Shown here: positions 1-7,711 of the stretch, in pieces
How positions within the stretch are numbered: position 1 is the first letter of the stretch
Layout: each line of letters opens with the position of its first letter
From: an uncultured Mediterraneibacter sp.
GTDB taxonomy: Bacteria; Bacillota; Clostridia; Lachnospirales; Lachnospiraceae
DNA length: 64,000 bases
Reading direction: 5' to 3'
NCBI GenBank assembly: GCA_944381935.1
Contig: CALWMN010000003.1
Span: 145,534-209,533 of the forward strand
Notes under the pieces: model-generated
The model's input: the letters and a program-made list of their open reading frames with translations, nothing else
Databases searched by the model: none
What the model was told of the DNA's origin: nothing
Made by a program: the position numbers and the translations under genes

Positions 1-1
1 G

Positions 2-760
2 ACAACGCTTATGCGCATGGTGGCAGGCCTGGTCAGACCGACGGAAGGAACCGTGGAGTATGGTGGCGTACGGATTGGGACACTGGGGGAGGCGTACAGG
101 GATATCTTCGGATACCTGCCGCAGGAATTTGGGTTTTACCCGGAATTTACGGTCTGGGATTACCTGGATTATATCGCGGCTCTCAAGGGGATACCCCGGA
201 AGGAGGCGGCGGATAAGATCGAAAGGCTTCTTGCCACGTTCGGTCTTTTGGATGTGAAACGGAAAAAGATTGCCAAATTGTCCGGCGGGATGAAACGTCG
301 GGTCGGGATTGCGCAGGCGCTCTTAAATGAACCGGAGATACTGATCCTGGATGAGCCGACCAGCGGCCTCGATCCCGGAGAGCGTGTGAAATTCAGAAAC
401 CTGCTCTCAGAGTTTGCGGCAGACCGTATTGTACTGATTTCCACGCATATCGTATCAGACGTGGAATATATCGCATCGCGCAATGCGATCATGAAGGACG
501 GGAAGATCATTGCCGTGGGGACAACAGAGGAGCTGATCCGCCAGATTGAGCATAAAGTATGGTCGGCGAAGATCCCGGAATATGACCTTCACCGCTGCGG
601 GCAGGAAGCGCGGATCGTCAGCATCCGCAATGAGGCGGATCAGATGGTGTCCGTCCGGTATCTGGCTGAAACTCCGGTTATCCGGGATTCCCGGGAGTGC
701 ACGCCCAGGCTGGAGGACCTGTATTTGTGGCTGTTTCCAGAAGAAGGAGAGGTGAGATAG
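2..760 (+). CDS. ABC transporter ATP-binding protein (5' truncated)
   Basis: ATPase subunit of an ABC transporter, cut by the window edge. The open frame runs in from the left with T-T-L directly before the first Met, which is the end of a Walker A motif (GKTTL), so the true start lies upstream. A Q-loop (LPQEFGF), the signature LSGGMKRRVGIAQAL, Walker B ILILDEPTSGLDP and the switch histidine (ISTHIVSDVE) are all visible. The stop touches the start of the next gene, a membrane protein, so the two form an ATPase-permease pair. The domain resembles ABC-2 type exporters; the substrate cannot be told. Confidence 0.9.
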   Translation, partial: TTLMRMVAGLVRPTEGTVEYGGVRIGTLGEAYRDIFGYLPQEFGFYPEFTVWDYLDYIAALKGIPRKEAADKIERLLATFGLLDVKRKKIAKLSGGMKRRVGIAQALLNEPEILILDEPTSGLDPGERVKFRNLLSEFAADRIVLISTHIVSDVEYIASRNAIMKDGKIIAVGTTEELIRQIEHKVWSAKIPEYDLHRCGQEARIVSIRNEADQMVSVRYLAETPVIRDSRECTPRLEDLYLWLFPEEGEVR

Positions 761-2029
761 ATGAGAGTATATCAGGCGGAATTAAAGAGAATCTTAAAGA
801 CCAGATCTGTGCAGATCCTGCTCATCGCAGCCATTCTCGTCAGTGCGCTGCTTGCGTATTTCCCTGCCACATTCCTGGGATATGTCTATGAGGATGAGAG
901 AGGGCAGGAGGTCACTTTAAACGGCAGGGACGCCCTGCCGATAATAAAGGAGAGGCAGGGGCAGTACCAGGGGAAGATTACCCAGGAGAAGCTTGCCGAA
1001 GCGCTGGAACAGTATCAGGAATTTGCCGCAGGGTACGAGGGAGGACTTCCGAATGGGATCTATGATGAGAGAGTGGGCACAGTGGATTCTTTTGCCCATG
1101 TGTATAATATCAGCAAACTGCTCTCCAGGATGCAGGAAGTAAACGCGGACCCAAAGACAGGGATCGCCCCGGCAGCGGAGGATCTGGCAAAAGAGCAGGC
1201 AGAAAATTTCTATGGACAGTGCAGGCAGCATGTGCGGGACCTGATCTATCTGGAGAACGGGCATGGAGAGAAGGTTGATGCCGCCGTCGCCCAGGCGGAA
1301 AAACTGTATGCGAGGGCAGAGACGCCCTTTACCTATTTTCCCGGGATAGGGGCGAACGGAGTCGAATATGAAGGGCTCTGTGTGCTCTTCCTGGTGCTGA
1401 TCGGCACGGTGATTCTGGCGCCGCTGTTTGCAGGCGACAGGCAGACGCAGGCGGACCAGATCATGAAGTGTACAAAACATGGAAAACGCCGCCTTGCAGC
1501 GTGCAGGATACTGTCGGGCCTGACGATCGTGACTGTGATGTATGCCGTTGGGATCACGTTATTCCTTGTGCTTATGAACACATCATTCGGATGGGAGAGC
1601 CTGGCGTCCTCTGTGCAGATCGTGATCAGCGCCGCGATATTCCTTCCGGTGACGATGGGAGAGCTGGAACTGATCATCGCGGCAGGCGGCTATGTCACGC
1701 TGCTTGCGACAATGGCTTTTACCCTGTTCTTGTCGGGCAGGATGAAAAGTGTTTTTGCTGCGGCGGTCACGTCATTCATTTTCCTGTTTCTCCCGACTGT
1801 ATGCTATATGATATTTGACGGAAATGTAAGGAACTGGATCTGCGGTATCCTCCCGTCAGGAGGTACAGGGCTGATGAACAGCTTCACCTACGCCGTGATG
1901 GATACAAAGTTCGCCTTTGCGGGAAACACGGCAGTGTGGACGCCATATCTGATGATGGCATCGGCAGCCGCAGAGACGCTCCTTTTTATCCCGCTGACAG
2001 CGGCAGGGTGGTGCCGGAGGAGGTCCTAA
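761..2029 (+). CDS. ABC transporter permease-like membrane protein
   Basis: Predicted membrane partner of the preceding ATPase, starting one base after its stop. The 422-residue protein has one N-terminal membrane segment (about residues 17-40). A hydrophilic, probably extracellular domain of about 160 residues follows, rich in Gln and Glu, and then several hydrophobic segments from about residue 205 to the end. This layout (helix, large outer domain, helical bundle) is usual for ABC-2 type permeases of exporters. No family name is assigned beyond that. The downstream gene is separated by a possible promoter. Confidence 0.75.
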   Translation: MRVYQAELKRILKTRSVQILLIAAILVSALLAYFPATFLGYVYEDERGQEVTLNGRDALPIIKERQGQYQGKITQEKLAEALEQYQEFAAGYEGGLPNGIYDERVGTVDSFAHVYNISKLLSRMQEVNADPKTGIAPAAEDLAKEQAENFYGQCRQHVRDLIYLENGHGEKVDAAVAQAEKLYARAETPFTYFPGIGANGVEYEGLCVLFLVLIGTVILAPLFAGDRQTQADQIMKCTKHGKRRLAACRILSGLTIVTVMYAVGITLFLVLMNTSFGWESLASSVQIVISAAIFLPVTMGELELIIAAGGYVTLLATMAFTLFLSGRMKSVFAAAVTSFIFLFLPTVCYMIFDGNVRNWICGILPSGGTGLMNSFTYAVMDTKFAFAGNTAVWTPYLMMASAAAETLLFIPLTAAGWCRRRS

Positions 2030-2063
2030 AAAGCGTATTTTGGGAGAGTTTTCCATATATCCC

Positions 2064-2092
2064 TTGTCAGAGAATGGCTTTTTCCATTACAA
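2064..2092 (+). promoter_or_regulatory. possible promoter for the FUSC-type gene
   Basis: TTGTCA (2064-2069) and TTACAA (2087-2092) are 17 bases apart; TACAAT at 2093-2098 is an alternative -10. It lies in the 80-base gap before the next gene. The match is weak, so this is only a suggestion. Confidence 0.3.
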
Positions 2093-2142
2093 TACAATAG
2101 GAAGAGCAGATGTTAGAAAAAGGGAGGATATGGGAGGCTGCA

Positions 2143-3165
2143 GTGAATGTAAAAACAAAAAAAGAATGGAAAAAACTTCTTCTTCAGACGCTGAAGATCG
2201 CGGTGGGGAGCAGTGTGGCAATCTTTATCGCCCAATATCTCGGACTTGAGTATGGGGTGTCTGCGGGCAGCATTACCCTTCTCACGCTTGTGACAACAAA
2301 GTGGGAGACCGTGAAACTCTCTTTGTGCCGCCTGATCACATTTGTGATTACAGTGGTGCTTGCGGGGATCACGATAGGGCCGATGGAGAGCGGATGGGTT
2401 GCATACGGCATTTTTGTCTTTCTGTTAATCGGTGTCTGCCATCTGCTTGGATGGCAGGCGACCATATCGGTCAATTCAGTTATCGGGACACATTTTCTGA
2501 TGTCAGAGGATTTTGGCTTTGATTTTATTTTCAATGAATTTCTGCTCGTATTGATCGGGATTACCATTGCCGTGATCCTGAATCTGTTCTATGACTATAG
2601 ACACCAGAAGAACGGATTGGTCCGCAGCATGCGCTACACGGAAAGCCGGCTTCAGGCGATCCTCGGGAAAATGGCAGCATATCTGGCAGGGGAGGAGCTG
2701 CCGCGGAGTGTGTGGGATGACATACGGAAGCTGGAGGGAGAACAGGAGGAATTTGTGCGTGACGCCTGTGAGTACCAGGATAATACTTTTCATTCCCATC
2801 CGGGATATTACATCGATTATTTTGAGATGCGGCTCAAACAGGTCGGGATCCTCCACAATCTGCACTATGAGATCAAAAAGATCCGCAACATGCCCCGGCA
2901 GGCAAAGATTATCTCAGAGTATATTGTATATATGGCGCAATATGTGGTAGAGACCAATTCACCGGATGAACAGATACAAAAGCTGGAAGGAATTTTTGAA
3001 GAAATGCAAAGAGAACCTCTTCCGGTGACGAGAGAGGAATTTGAAGGCAGGGCGGTTCTATATCATATCCTGATGGATCTGGAAGAATTTCTTGTTTTTA
3101 AAAAAAGATTTGTAGAGGGACTGGATGAGGGGCAGAAAGAAAGGTACTGGAAAAAGGAAAAATAG
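2143..3165 (+). CDS. aromatic acid exporter / FUSC-family membrane protein
   Basis: Inner-membrane protein of the ArAE/FUSC type (formerly DUF939). About 150 N-terminal residues contain five or six hydrophobic segments beginning LKIAVGSSVAIFIAQYLGL, followed by a charged, largely helical cytoplasmic C-terminal half. Family members are thought to export aromatic or other organic acids; the substrate here is unknown. A GTG start at 2143 is chosen because GGGAGG lies 5 bases upstream and because the family usually starts just before the first helix. An ATG at 2110 in frame, with AGGAAG upstream, is the alternative. The gene stands alone and is followed by a terminator. Confidence 0.8.
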   Translation: MNVKTKKEWKKLLLQTLKIAVGSSVAIFIAQYLGLEYGVSAGSITLLTLVTTKWETVKLSLCRLITFVITVVLAGITIGPMESGWVAYGIFVFLLIGVCHLLGWQATISVNSVIGTHFLMSEDFGFDFIFNEFLLVLIGITIAVILNLFYDYRHQKNGLVRSMRYTESRLQAILGKMAAYLAGEELPRSVWDDIRKLEGEQEEFVRDACEYQDNTFHSHPGYYIDYFEMRLKQVGILHNLHYEIKKIRNMPRQAKIISEYIVYMAQYVVETNSPDEQIQKLEGIFEEMQREPLPVTREEFEGRAVLYHILMDLEEFLVFKKRFVEGLDEGQKERYWKKEK

Positions 3166-3214
3166 CAGAAGGGAGCATAGTTGTAGTTTCCTTCTGCTAC
3201 TGAAGAAATTTTAC

Positions 3215-3256
3215 AAAAAGGTCAGCTGTTTTAACAGAACAGCCGATCTTTTTTTG
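3215..3256 (+). terminator. rho-independent terminator
   Basis: The arms around 3216-3229 and 3237-3250 (AAAGGTCAGCTGTT against AACAGCCGATCTTT) form a 14-pair stem with one G-U pair and one mismatch, followed by a run of T. An additional small stem AGCAGAAGG/CCTTCTGCT (3164-3199) overlaps the end of the gene. Confidence 0.75.
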
Positions 3257-3295
3257 TTGATAATGTCCAAATATTTTTTTTGAGAAGAAAATAAG

Positions 3296-3324
3296 TTGAC
3301 TAAAATGATGATCTGTGTTAAAAA
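3296..3324 (+). promoter_or_regulatory. promoter of the LacI-type regulator
   Basis: TTGACT (3296-3301), a 17-base spacer, then TAAAAA (3319-3324). The palindromic operator at 3333-3347 lies just downstream, about where transcription would begin, so autorepression is likely. Confidence 0.5.
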
Positions 3325-3332
3325 GTAATTAA

Positions 3333-3347
3333 CAAAAACGTTTTTGG
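3333..3347. promoter_or_regulatory. LacI-family operator, copy 1
   Basis: CAAAAACGTTTTTGG is centred on a CG step, the usual form of a LacI-family operator. A second, longer copy lies at 4442-4463 before the binding-protein gene. Paired near-identical sites flanking the regulator gene indicate that its product binds both. CcpA sites would normally show TG and CA at the outer ends, which are missing here. Confidence 0.6.
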
Positions 3348-3368
3348 AAATACGGAAAGGGAACATGT

Positions 3369-4388
3369 ATGACGGCGACGATTCAGGACGTGGCAAGGGC
3401 GGCGGGGGTTTCGGTAGGCACAGTTTCAAGAGCCATGAATGACTATTCGGATATCAGTGCAAAGACAAGGGAACGTATCCTGGAAGTGGCGAAGGAGATG
3501 AACTACCGGCCGAATCTCGTGGCGAAGAGCCTTTCGTCGAAGCATTCAAGGAGTATTGCGGTGATCCTCTCGGGGTTCCTTGAGGATGTAATGTTCAATG
3601 ATTTTGAGACGATGCTCATGAAAGGGTGTTACCAGTTCGCGATCGAGCATGATCTGGACATCTCAATGTACGTGATCAATACGAAAACGCAGACGGAAAA
3701 GAGTTATGAACAGCTCTGCTATGAACATAATATCGCAGGAGCCGTCATTTTCGGGCTGAAGAATACAGATCCGTATTTTAAAAGCCTGGAGGAGAGCAAT
3801 AAGCCCTGCGTGACGATTGATGTGGAAGTAGGGGGTGAGAATGTCAGCAATGTCACGAACGATCATGTGGCGGCATTTGACGAACTCACGCAGTACCTGA
3901 TCGATCAGGGGCACAAAAGGATTGCCCTGGTCAGCGGGAGGAAGAACGCTGCAGTCACGGTACAGCGGTTTGAGGGCGCGATGAACGCGATGAAAAGAAA
4001 TGGTCTGGAGCTGCCCAAAGAGTGGGTTATCTATACAAATTTTTTGAAAGACGAGGCAGACTCAGAGGTTGAAAAGTTCCTGAAGGAACACGGTGAAGCC
4101 GGTGTGACAGCATTTCTGTGTATGAGCGATATGCTGGCCATCGGAACAATAGAAGCGCTGAAAAAATCCGGTTACCGGGTGCCGGACGATTATTCGGTAG
4201 TGGGATATGACGGCATATACGTCACAGAACACACGGACCCGAAGATCACAACAGTAGATCAGAATATTAAGGATAAGGGATATGAGGCCGCTCATCTCCT
4301 GTATGATATGATCGAAGGAATACGCCCGGCGCAGGATCTTATACTTCCGCACAGTCTCGTGATACGCGACAGTGTGAAGAAAGTGTGA
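3369..4388 (+). CDS. LacI-family transcriptional regulator
   Basis: DNA-binding repressor of the sugar operon that follows. The N-terminal helix-turn-helix and hinge (about residues 3-55, with IQDVARAAGVSVGTVSRAMN) are typical. The remainder is a periplasmic-binding-protein-like effector domain ending near IRDSVKKV. The length of 339 residues is normal for the family. It is transcribed in the same direction as the transport genes, and palindromes lie both before it and before the next gene. The effector is probably the imported disaccharide or its sugar phosphate, but this is inference. A short terminator follows the gene. Confidence 0.92.
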   Translation: MTATIQDVARAAGVSVGTVSRAMNDYSDISAKTRERILEVAKEMNYRPNLVAKSLSSKHSRSIAVILSGFLEDVMFNDFETMLMKGCYQFAIEHDLDISMYVINTKTQTEKSYEQLCYEHNIAGAVIFGLKNTDPYFKSLEESNKPCVTIDVEVGGENVSNVTNDHVAAFDELTQYLIDQGHKRIALVSGRKNAAVTVQRFEGAMNAMKRNGLELPKEWVIYTNFLKDEADSEVEKFLKEHGEAGVTAFLCMSDMLAIGTIEALKKSGYRVPDDYSVVGYDGIYVTEHTDPKITTVDQNIKDKGYEAAHLLYDMIEGIRPAQDLILPHSLVIRDSVKKV

Positions 4389-4411
4389 GGTCAGAAGGCG
4401 CAAAAGTGAGA

Positions 4412-4434
4412 AAAGCGGAGAACCGCTTTTTTTC
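4412..4434 (+). terminator. terminator between regulator and transport genes
   Basis: AAAAGCGG / CCGCTTTT form an 8-pair stem with a four-base loop (AGAA), followed by more T. It separates the regulator transcript from the operon proper, or allows partial read-through, since no clear second promoter was found between it and the next gene. Confidence 0.7.
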
Positions 4435-4441
4435 AGACACA

Positions 4442-4463
4442 TTTCCAAAAACGTTTTCGGAAA
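4442..4463. promoter_or_regulatory. LacI-family operator, copy 2
   Basis: A 22-base near-perfect palindrome reads TTTCCAAAA, then the central ACGT, then TTTCGGAAA. It shares its core with the site at 3333-3347 and lies 44 bases before the start of the binding-protein gene, where it can block transcription of the operon. Confidence 0.65.
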
Positions 4464-4506
4464 CGCGGGAAAACGAAGCGGACGAACAGTGAAAGGAGAG
4501 ATTATT

Positions 4507-5844
4507 ATGAAAAAGAGACGAATTTTGGCAGCATTACTGGCAGGAATCATGGTTGTTTCAACGGGATGTGGCAGCTCATCAGGCGGCAGCGGCAGCTCTT
4601 CGGGCAGCGGCGGTTCTGGGGAGGTCACGATCACGATCCCGTCATACAAGACTGGAGAGAATGTCGGAGCAGTATTTTTTGAGCCTCAGGTGGAGCGGTT
4701 TAATGAAGCGTATGAAGGCCAGTACCGCATAGAGTTGGAAAATGTGTCCGAAGATACGTTCAATGACCAGATGAAACAGCTTGCACAGCAGAATGCGCTC
4801 CCGGCTCTGGTGCAGGGAGGCGATAAAGAGTGGCTCAAGAACGTCGTATTTCCAAACGGCATGGCGTACGATATCAGCGGATGGCTTGAGGAACATCCGG
4901 AGATCAAAGAGCTTATGCTCGATGATGCGATCGACTACTGTACGGAAGATGACGGCGCGATTTACAGTGTGCCCCTGGCCACAGTAAGACCGACAGGATT
5001 TTTCTACAACAGCTCGTTGTGGGATGTGGCAGATGTGGATCTGAGCGCGCTTACGATGGACGAGTTCATCGGGCAGTTGGGCGACCAGAAGATTGCGTTT
5101 TCAACGGCAGAAAATGCGTGGGTGGTATCCCTTTTCCTGACGGCACTGATCGCAGATGAAGAAGGCGGGGCAGAGCTGCTTAACAGCGGTATCGATGAGA
5201 AGATCACGGACCTGAACCAGACAGCAATCGTGAACTCGGTGGAGAAGATGCAGAGTCTCCTTCAGAACAATGCATCCTCCAACTCCATAGGAGCAGCTTA
5301 TCCTGACGCGGCCAATGCGTTTATGAGCAACGAGGCGGCGGTCATCTCAAACGGTCCCTGGATGTCAAGTGATTTTGAGGAGTCCAATTCCAAAAACTGG
5401 AGCAACGGATTTGACGGCGCCGATGTAAGAGCGGCTCTGTTCCCGAACCAGGTCGGAATTGCCCAGACCCGCAGCTATGGCGAGTGGTGGATCAATGCAG
5501 ATGCATCTGAAGAGGAAATTGAGTGTGCACTGGCATTTATCGAATTTATTTACACTCCGGAAGAACTGGAAGCATACCTGCTCGCAGAGGGCGGAGATGC
5601 GCCGAATCTTGAGTATAGCGACGATTTCGTAAAGCAGCAGAGTGAGACGCAGGTTCTTGCTGACCTTGCAGCGGATACGACAGAGGAAACTATATATGTA
5701 CCGAATATCCTTGACGTTATTCCTTCATCCGTAGCAAACTCGGATCTCAGCAGACTGCTGCCGTCGCTGGCGGATGGTACACTGACGGCCGAAGAGTTCT
5801 GCGAGCAGCTTACCACTGCGGCGCAGGAGGCTTCGAAAGAGTAG
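4507..5844 (+). CDS. sugar ABC transporter substrate-binding lipoprotein
   Basis: Extracellular solute-binding protein (family 1 type) that captures a sugar for the two permeases downstream. The N-terminus is a lipoprotein signal: KKRR, a hydrophobic stretch, then the lipobox VSTGC. A Ser/Gly-only linker follows before the folded domain. The mature part has the usual two-lobe pattern, with GPWMSSDF and a conserved Trp-rich region (SYGEWWIN) typical of carbohydrate binders. The start at 4507 is chosen because AAAGGAGAG lies just upstream; an ATG 18 bases earlier overlaps that site. The length is 445 residues. A strong stem-loop follows the gene. Confidence 0.92.
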   Translation: MKKRRILAALLAGIMVVSTGCGSSSGGSGSSSGSGGSGEVTITIPSYKTGENVGAVFFEPQVERFNEAYEGQYRIELENVSEDTFNDQMKQLAQQNALPALVQGGDKEWLKNVVFPNGMAYDISGWLEEHPEIKELMLDDAIDYCTEDDGAIYSVPLATVRPTGFFYNSSLWDVADVDLSALTMDEFIGQLGDQKIAFSTAENAWVVSLFLTALIADEEGGAELLNSGIDEKITDLNQTAIVNSVEKMQSLLQNNASSNSIGAAYPDAANAFMSNEAAVISNGPWMSSDFEESNSKNWSNGFDGADVRAALFPNQVGIAQTRSYGEWWINADASEEEIECALAFIEFIYTPEELEAYLLAEGGDAPNLEYSDDFVKQQSETQVLADLAADTTEETIYVPNILDVIPSSVANSDLSRLLPSLADGTLTAEEFCEQLTTAAQEASKE

Positions 5845-5872
5845 GAGCTGACAGCAGAATAGAGAGCTATTT

Positions 5873-5902
5873 CACACGCCCGCCTCTTGTGACGGGCGTG
5901 TG
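5873..5902 (+). repeat. intercistronic stem-loop after the binding-protein gene
   Basis: CACACGCCCG and CGGGCGTGTG form a perfect 10-pair stem around a ten-base loop. There is no T run, so it is more likely an mRNA-stabilising or partial-termination element than a full terminator. Such elements commonly allow the binding protein to be made in excess over the permeases. Confidence 0.7.
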
Positions 5903-5926
5903 TGCTAAAAGAAAGGAAATGGTTTT

Positions 5927-6838
5927 ATGAAAAAAAGACCTGCAAGAACGAACCGTATGCCGAAAAATCATTGGGAAAGAAAAAATTATAAATGGATCTA
6001 TCTCTTCCTGCTACCAACGGTCATCATATTTCTGATGTTTTATATGGTGCCGATCATCCAGGTGTTTGTGACCTCATTTACACGTTGGGACGGATTCAAC
6101 AGTCCTGCGTTCAGCGGACTGACAAACTATATCAATCTGTTTACATCCGGTTCCTTCCTCATTTCCCTGAAAAATCTGTTCCTGTGGGCGTTGATCGCCA
6201 TGTTCCTGCACGTGGGTTTCGGAACGGTGATCGCTTTCGTCCTCTATCAGCGAAAAAGAGGCTGGAAAGTCACACGTGCCGTATTCATGATCCCAAATGT
6301 TATCAGTGCGGCGGCGTGGGCAATGATCTATCGGTTTTTCTTCAATAACAACTACGGAATCCTGAATTCTGTCATCCGAAAGATCAACCCTGACTTTGAC
6401 GTGCAGTGGTTCTATCAGTCGCCATGGGCATTCTGGGCCGTTACGCTGACATGGCTTTTCTACGCGGTCATCGTTACGCTGCTTGTGTTTGGCGATCTTA
6501 TGAACATTCCCCAGGAGCTCAACGAGGCGGCAATCATAGACGGGGCGAGCGGATGGCAGTTGATCAGATATATACAGCTCCCGCTGTGCCGGAGCGCCAT
6601 TGCGACGGGAGTAATCTGCTCTATCACTTCAAGAATCACGATGTATGAACAGATATCCCTTACGACTTCCGGAGGTCCCGGAAACGATACGATGAGCCTT
6701 CCGATCCTGCTTGTAAATGCTGTTACGGACTATCGGTACGGCTATGCCAATGCCATCGGAGTAGTGATGTTCGTGATCGGACTGGTGATGATGGGGATCA
6801 TCAACAAAGCGTTCAGAATGAATGAAACAGATTATTAG
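5927..6838 (+). CDS. sugar ABC transporter permease (MalF type)
   Basis: First membrane subunit of a carbohydrate ABC importer. About six membrane segments are visible, the first at residues 23-48. The cytoplasmic EAA loop near residue 200 reads NEAAIIDGASGWQLIRYIQLP, the contact site for the ATPase. The 303-residue length is normal for family 1 permeases. AAAGAAAGGAAATGG precedes the start. It is followed by the second permease after 11 bases. No ATPase gene lies in the operon, so an MsmX/MsiK-type ATPase encoded elsewhere is presumably shared. Confidence 0.93.
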   Translation: MKKRPARTNRMPKNHWERKNYKWIYLFLLPTVIIFLMFYMVPIIQVFVTSFTRWDGFNSPAFSGLTNYINLFTSGSFLISLKNLFLWALIAMFLHVGFGTVIAFVLYQRKRGWKVTRAVFMIPNVISAAAWAMIYRFFFNNNYGILNSVIRKINPDFDVQWFYQSPWAFWAVTLTWLFYAVIVTLLVFGDLMNIPQELNEAAIIDGASGWQLIRYIQLPLCRSAIATGVICSITSRITMYEQISLTTSGGPGNDTMSLPILLVNAVTDYRYGYANAIGVVMFVIGLVMMGIINKAFRMNETDY

Positions 6839-6849
6839 GAGGTGGAAAT

Positions 6850-7683
6850 ATGCTGACATTCAAGAAGGGATTAAGCAGAGGGATAATATATTTCCTGGAG
6901 ATATTTGTTATCGTCATATCGATATTCCCGCTCCTCTGGGTGCTTATATCCGCTTTTAAGACAAACGGCGAGATATTGGGCAATCCTCTGGGCCTGCCGT
7001 CTTCAATCTCGTTCGATACATTTGTGCACCTGTTTGAGAATTATAATTTCCCGCAGTATTTCGTGAATTCACTGCTGGCTGCAGGCGTATCCACCGCGGC
7101 ATCCCTGCTGTTCTACGCAATGGGGGGGTATGTGCTGGCAAAGTATAAATTCCCCGGGCGCACGCTTTTGTTCACGCTGTTTACCGTGACGCTCCTTGTT
7201 CCGGCACACAGCAAGACACAGCCGATCTTTACCCTGATCATGCAGTTGGGGCTCTTTGACAATATATGGGGCGTGACGCTGGTTTATCTGTCCACGGGCA
7301 TGGCGATGTCTATTTTCGTCCTGAGAGCGGGATTTATGGCAATCCCCAAATCACTGGATGAAGCTGCGATCGTGGACGGCGCAGGATTCATCAGGATATT
7401 CTGGTCGATCAACCTGCCCCTTGCCAAAAGTGCCCTTACTACGGCGGGAATCCTGATGTTCCTGAATAACTGGAATGAATACTATTATGCGTCTCTGCTC
7501 ACAATGTCGGACTCACAGAGAACTCTGCCGATCGCTCTGAGTTATTTTACGAGTGAATTTTCATATAATTATACGCAGCTTTTTGCGGCGCTTGTCATTG
7601 TTGTACTGCCCGGGATCATTCTTTACATCTTTGCCCAGGAGCAGGTGCAGGTGAGTATGGCGTCAACAGGCATCAAGGGATGA
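6850..7683 (+). CDS. sugar ABC transporter permease (MalG type)
   Basis: Second membrane subunit of the same importer, 277 residues, preceded by AGGAGGTG. Hydrophobic segments begin at about residues 12, 70, 105, 138, 185 and 245. The EAA loop reads LDEAAIVDGAGFIRIFWSINLP. MalG-type permeases end with a short tail that touches the ATPase; here it ends VSMASTGIKG. It is followed after 28 bases by the intracellular disaccharide phosphorylase fusion, which indicates import of an intact disaccharide. Confidence 0.93.
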   Translation: MLTFKKGLSRGIIYFLEIFVIVISIFPLLWVLISAFKTNGEILGNPLGLPSSISFDTFVHLFENYNFPQYFVNSLLAAGVSTAASLLFYAMGGYVLAKYKFPGRTLLFTLFTVTLLVPAHSKTQPIFTLIMQLGLFDNIWGVTLVYLSTGMAMSIFVLRAGFMAIPKSLDEAAIVDGAGFIRIFWSINLPLAKSALTTAGILMFLNNWNEYYYASLLTMSDSQRTLPIALSYFTSEFSYNYTQLFAALVIVVLPGIILYIFAQEQVQVSMASTGIKG

Positions 7684-7711
7684 CCTAACATAATATAAAA
7701 GGAGAAAATGT

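Noticed and set aside
4442-4463. CcpA catabolite-repression site
   Set aside because: The palindrome lacks the outer TG and CA of the cre consensus and matches a second copy next to the LacI gene, so a dedicated operator is more likely.
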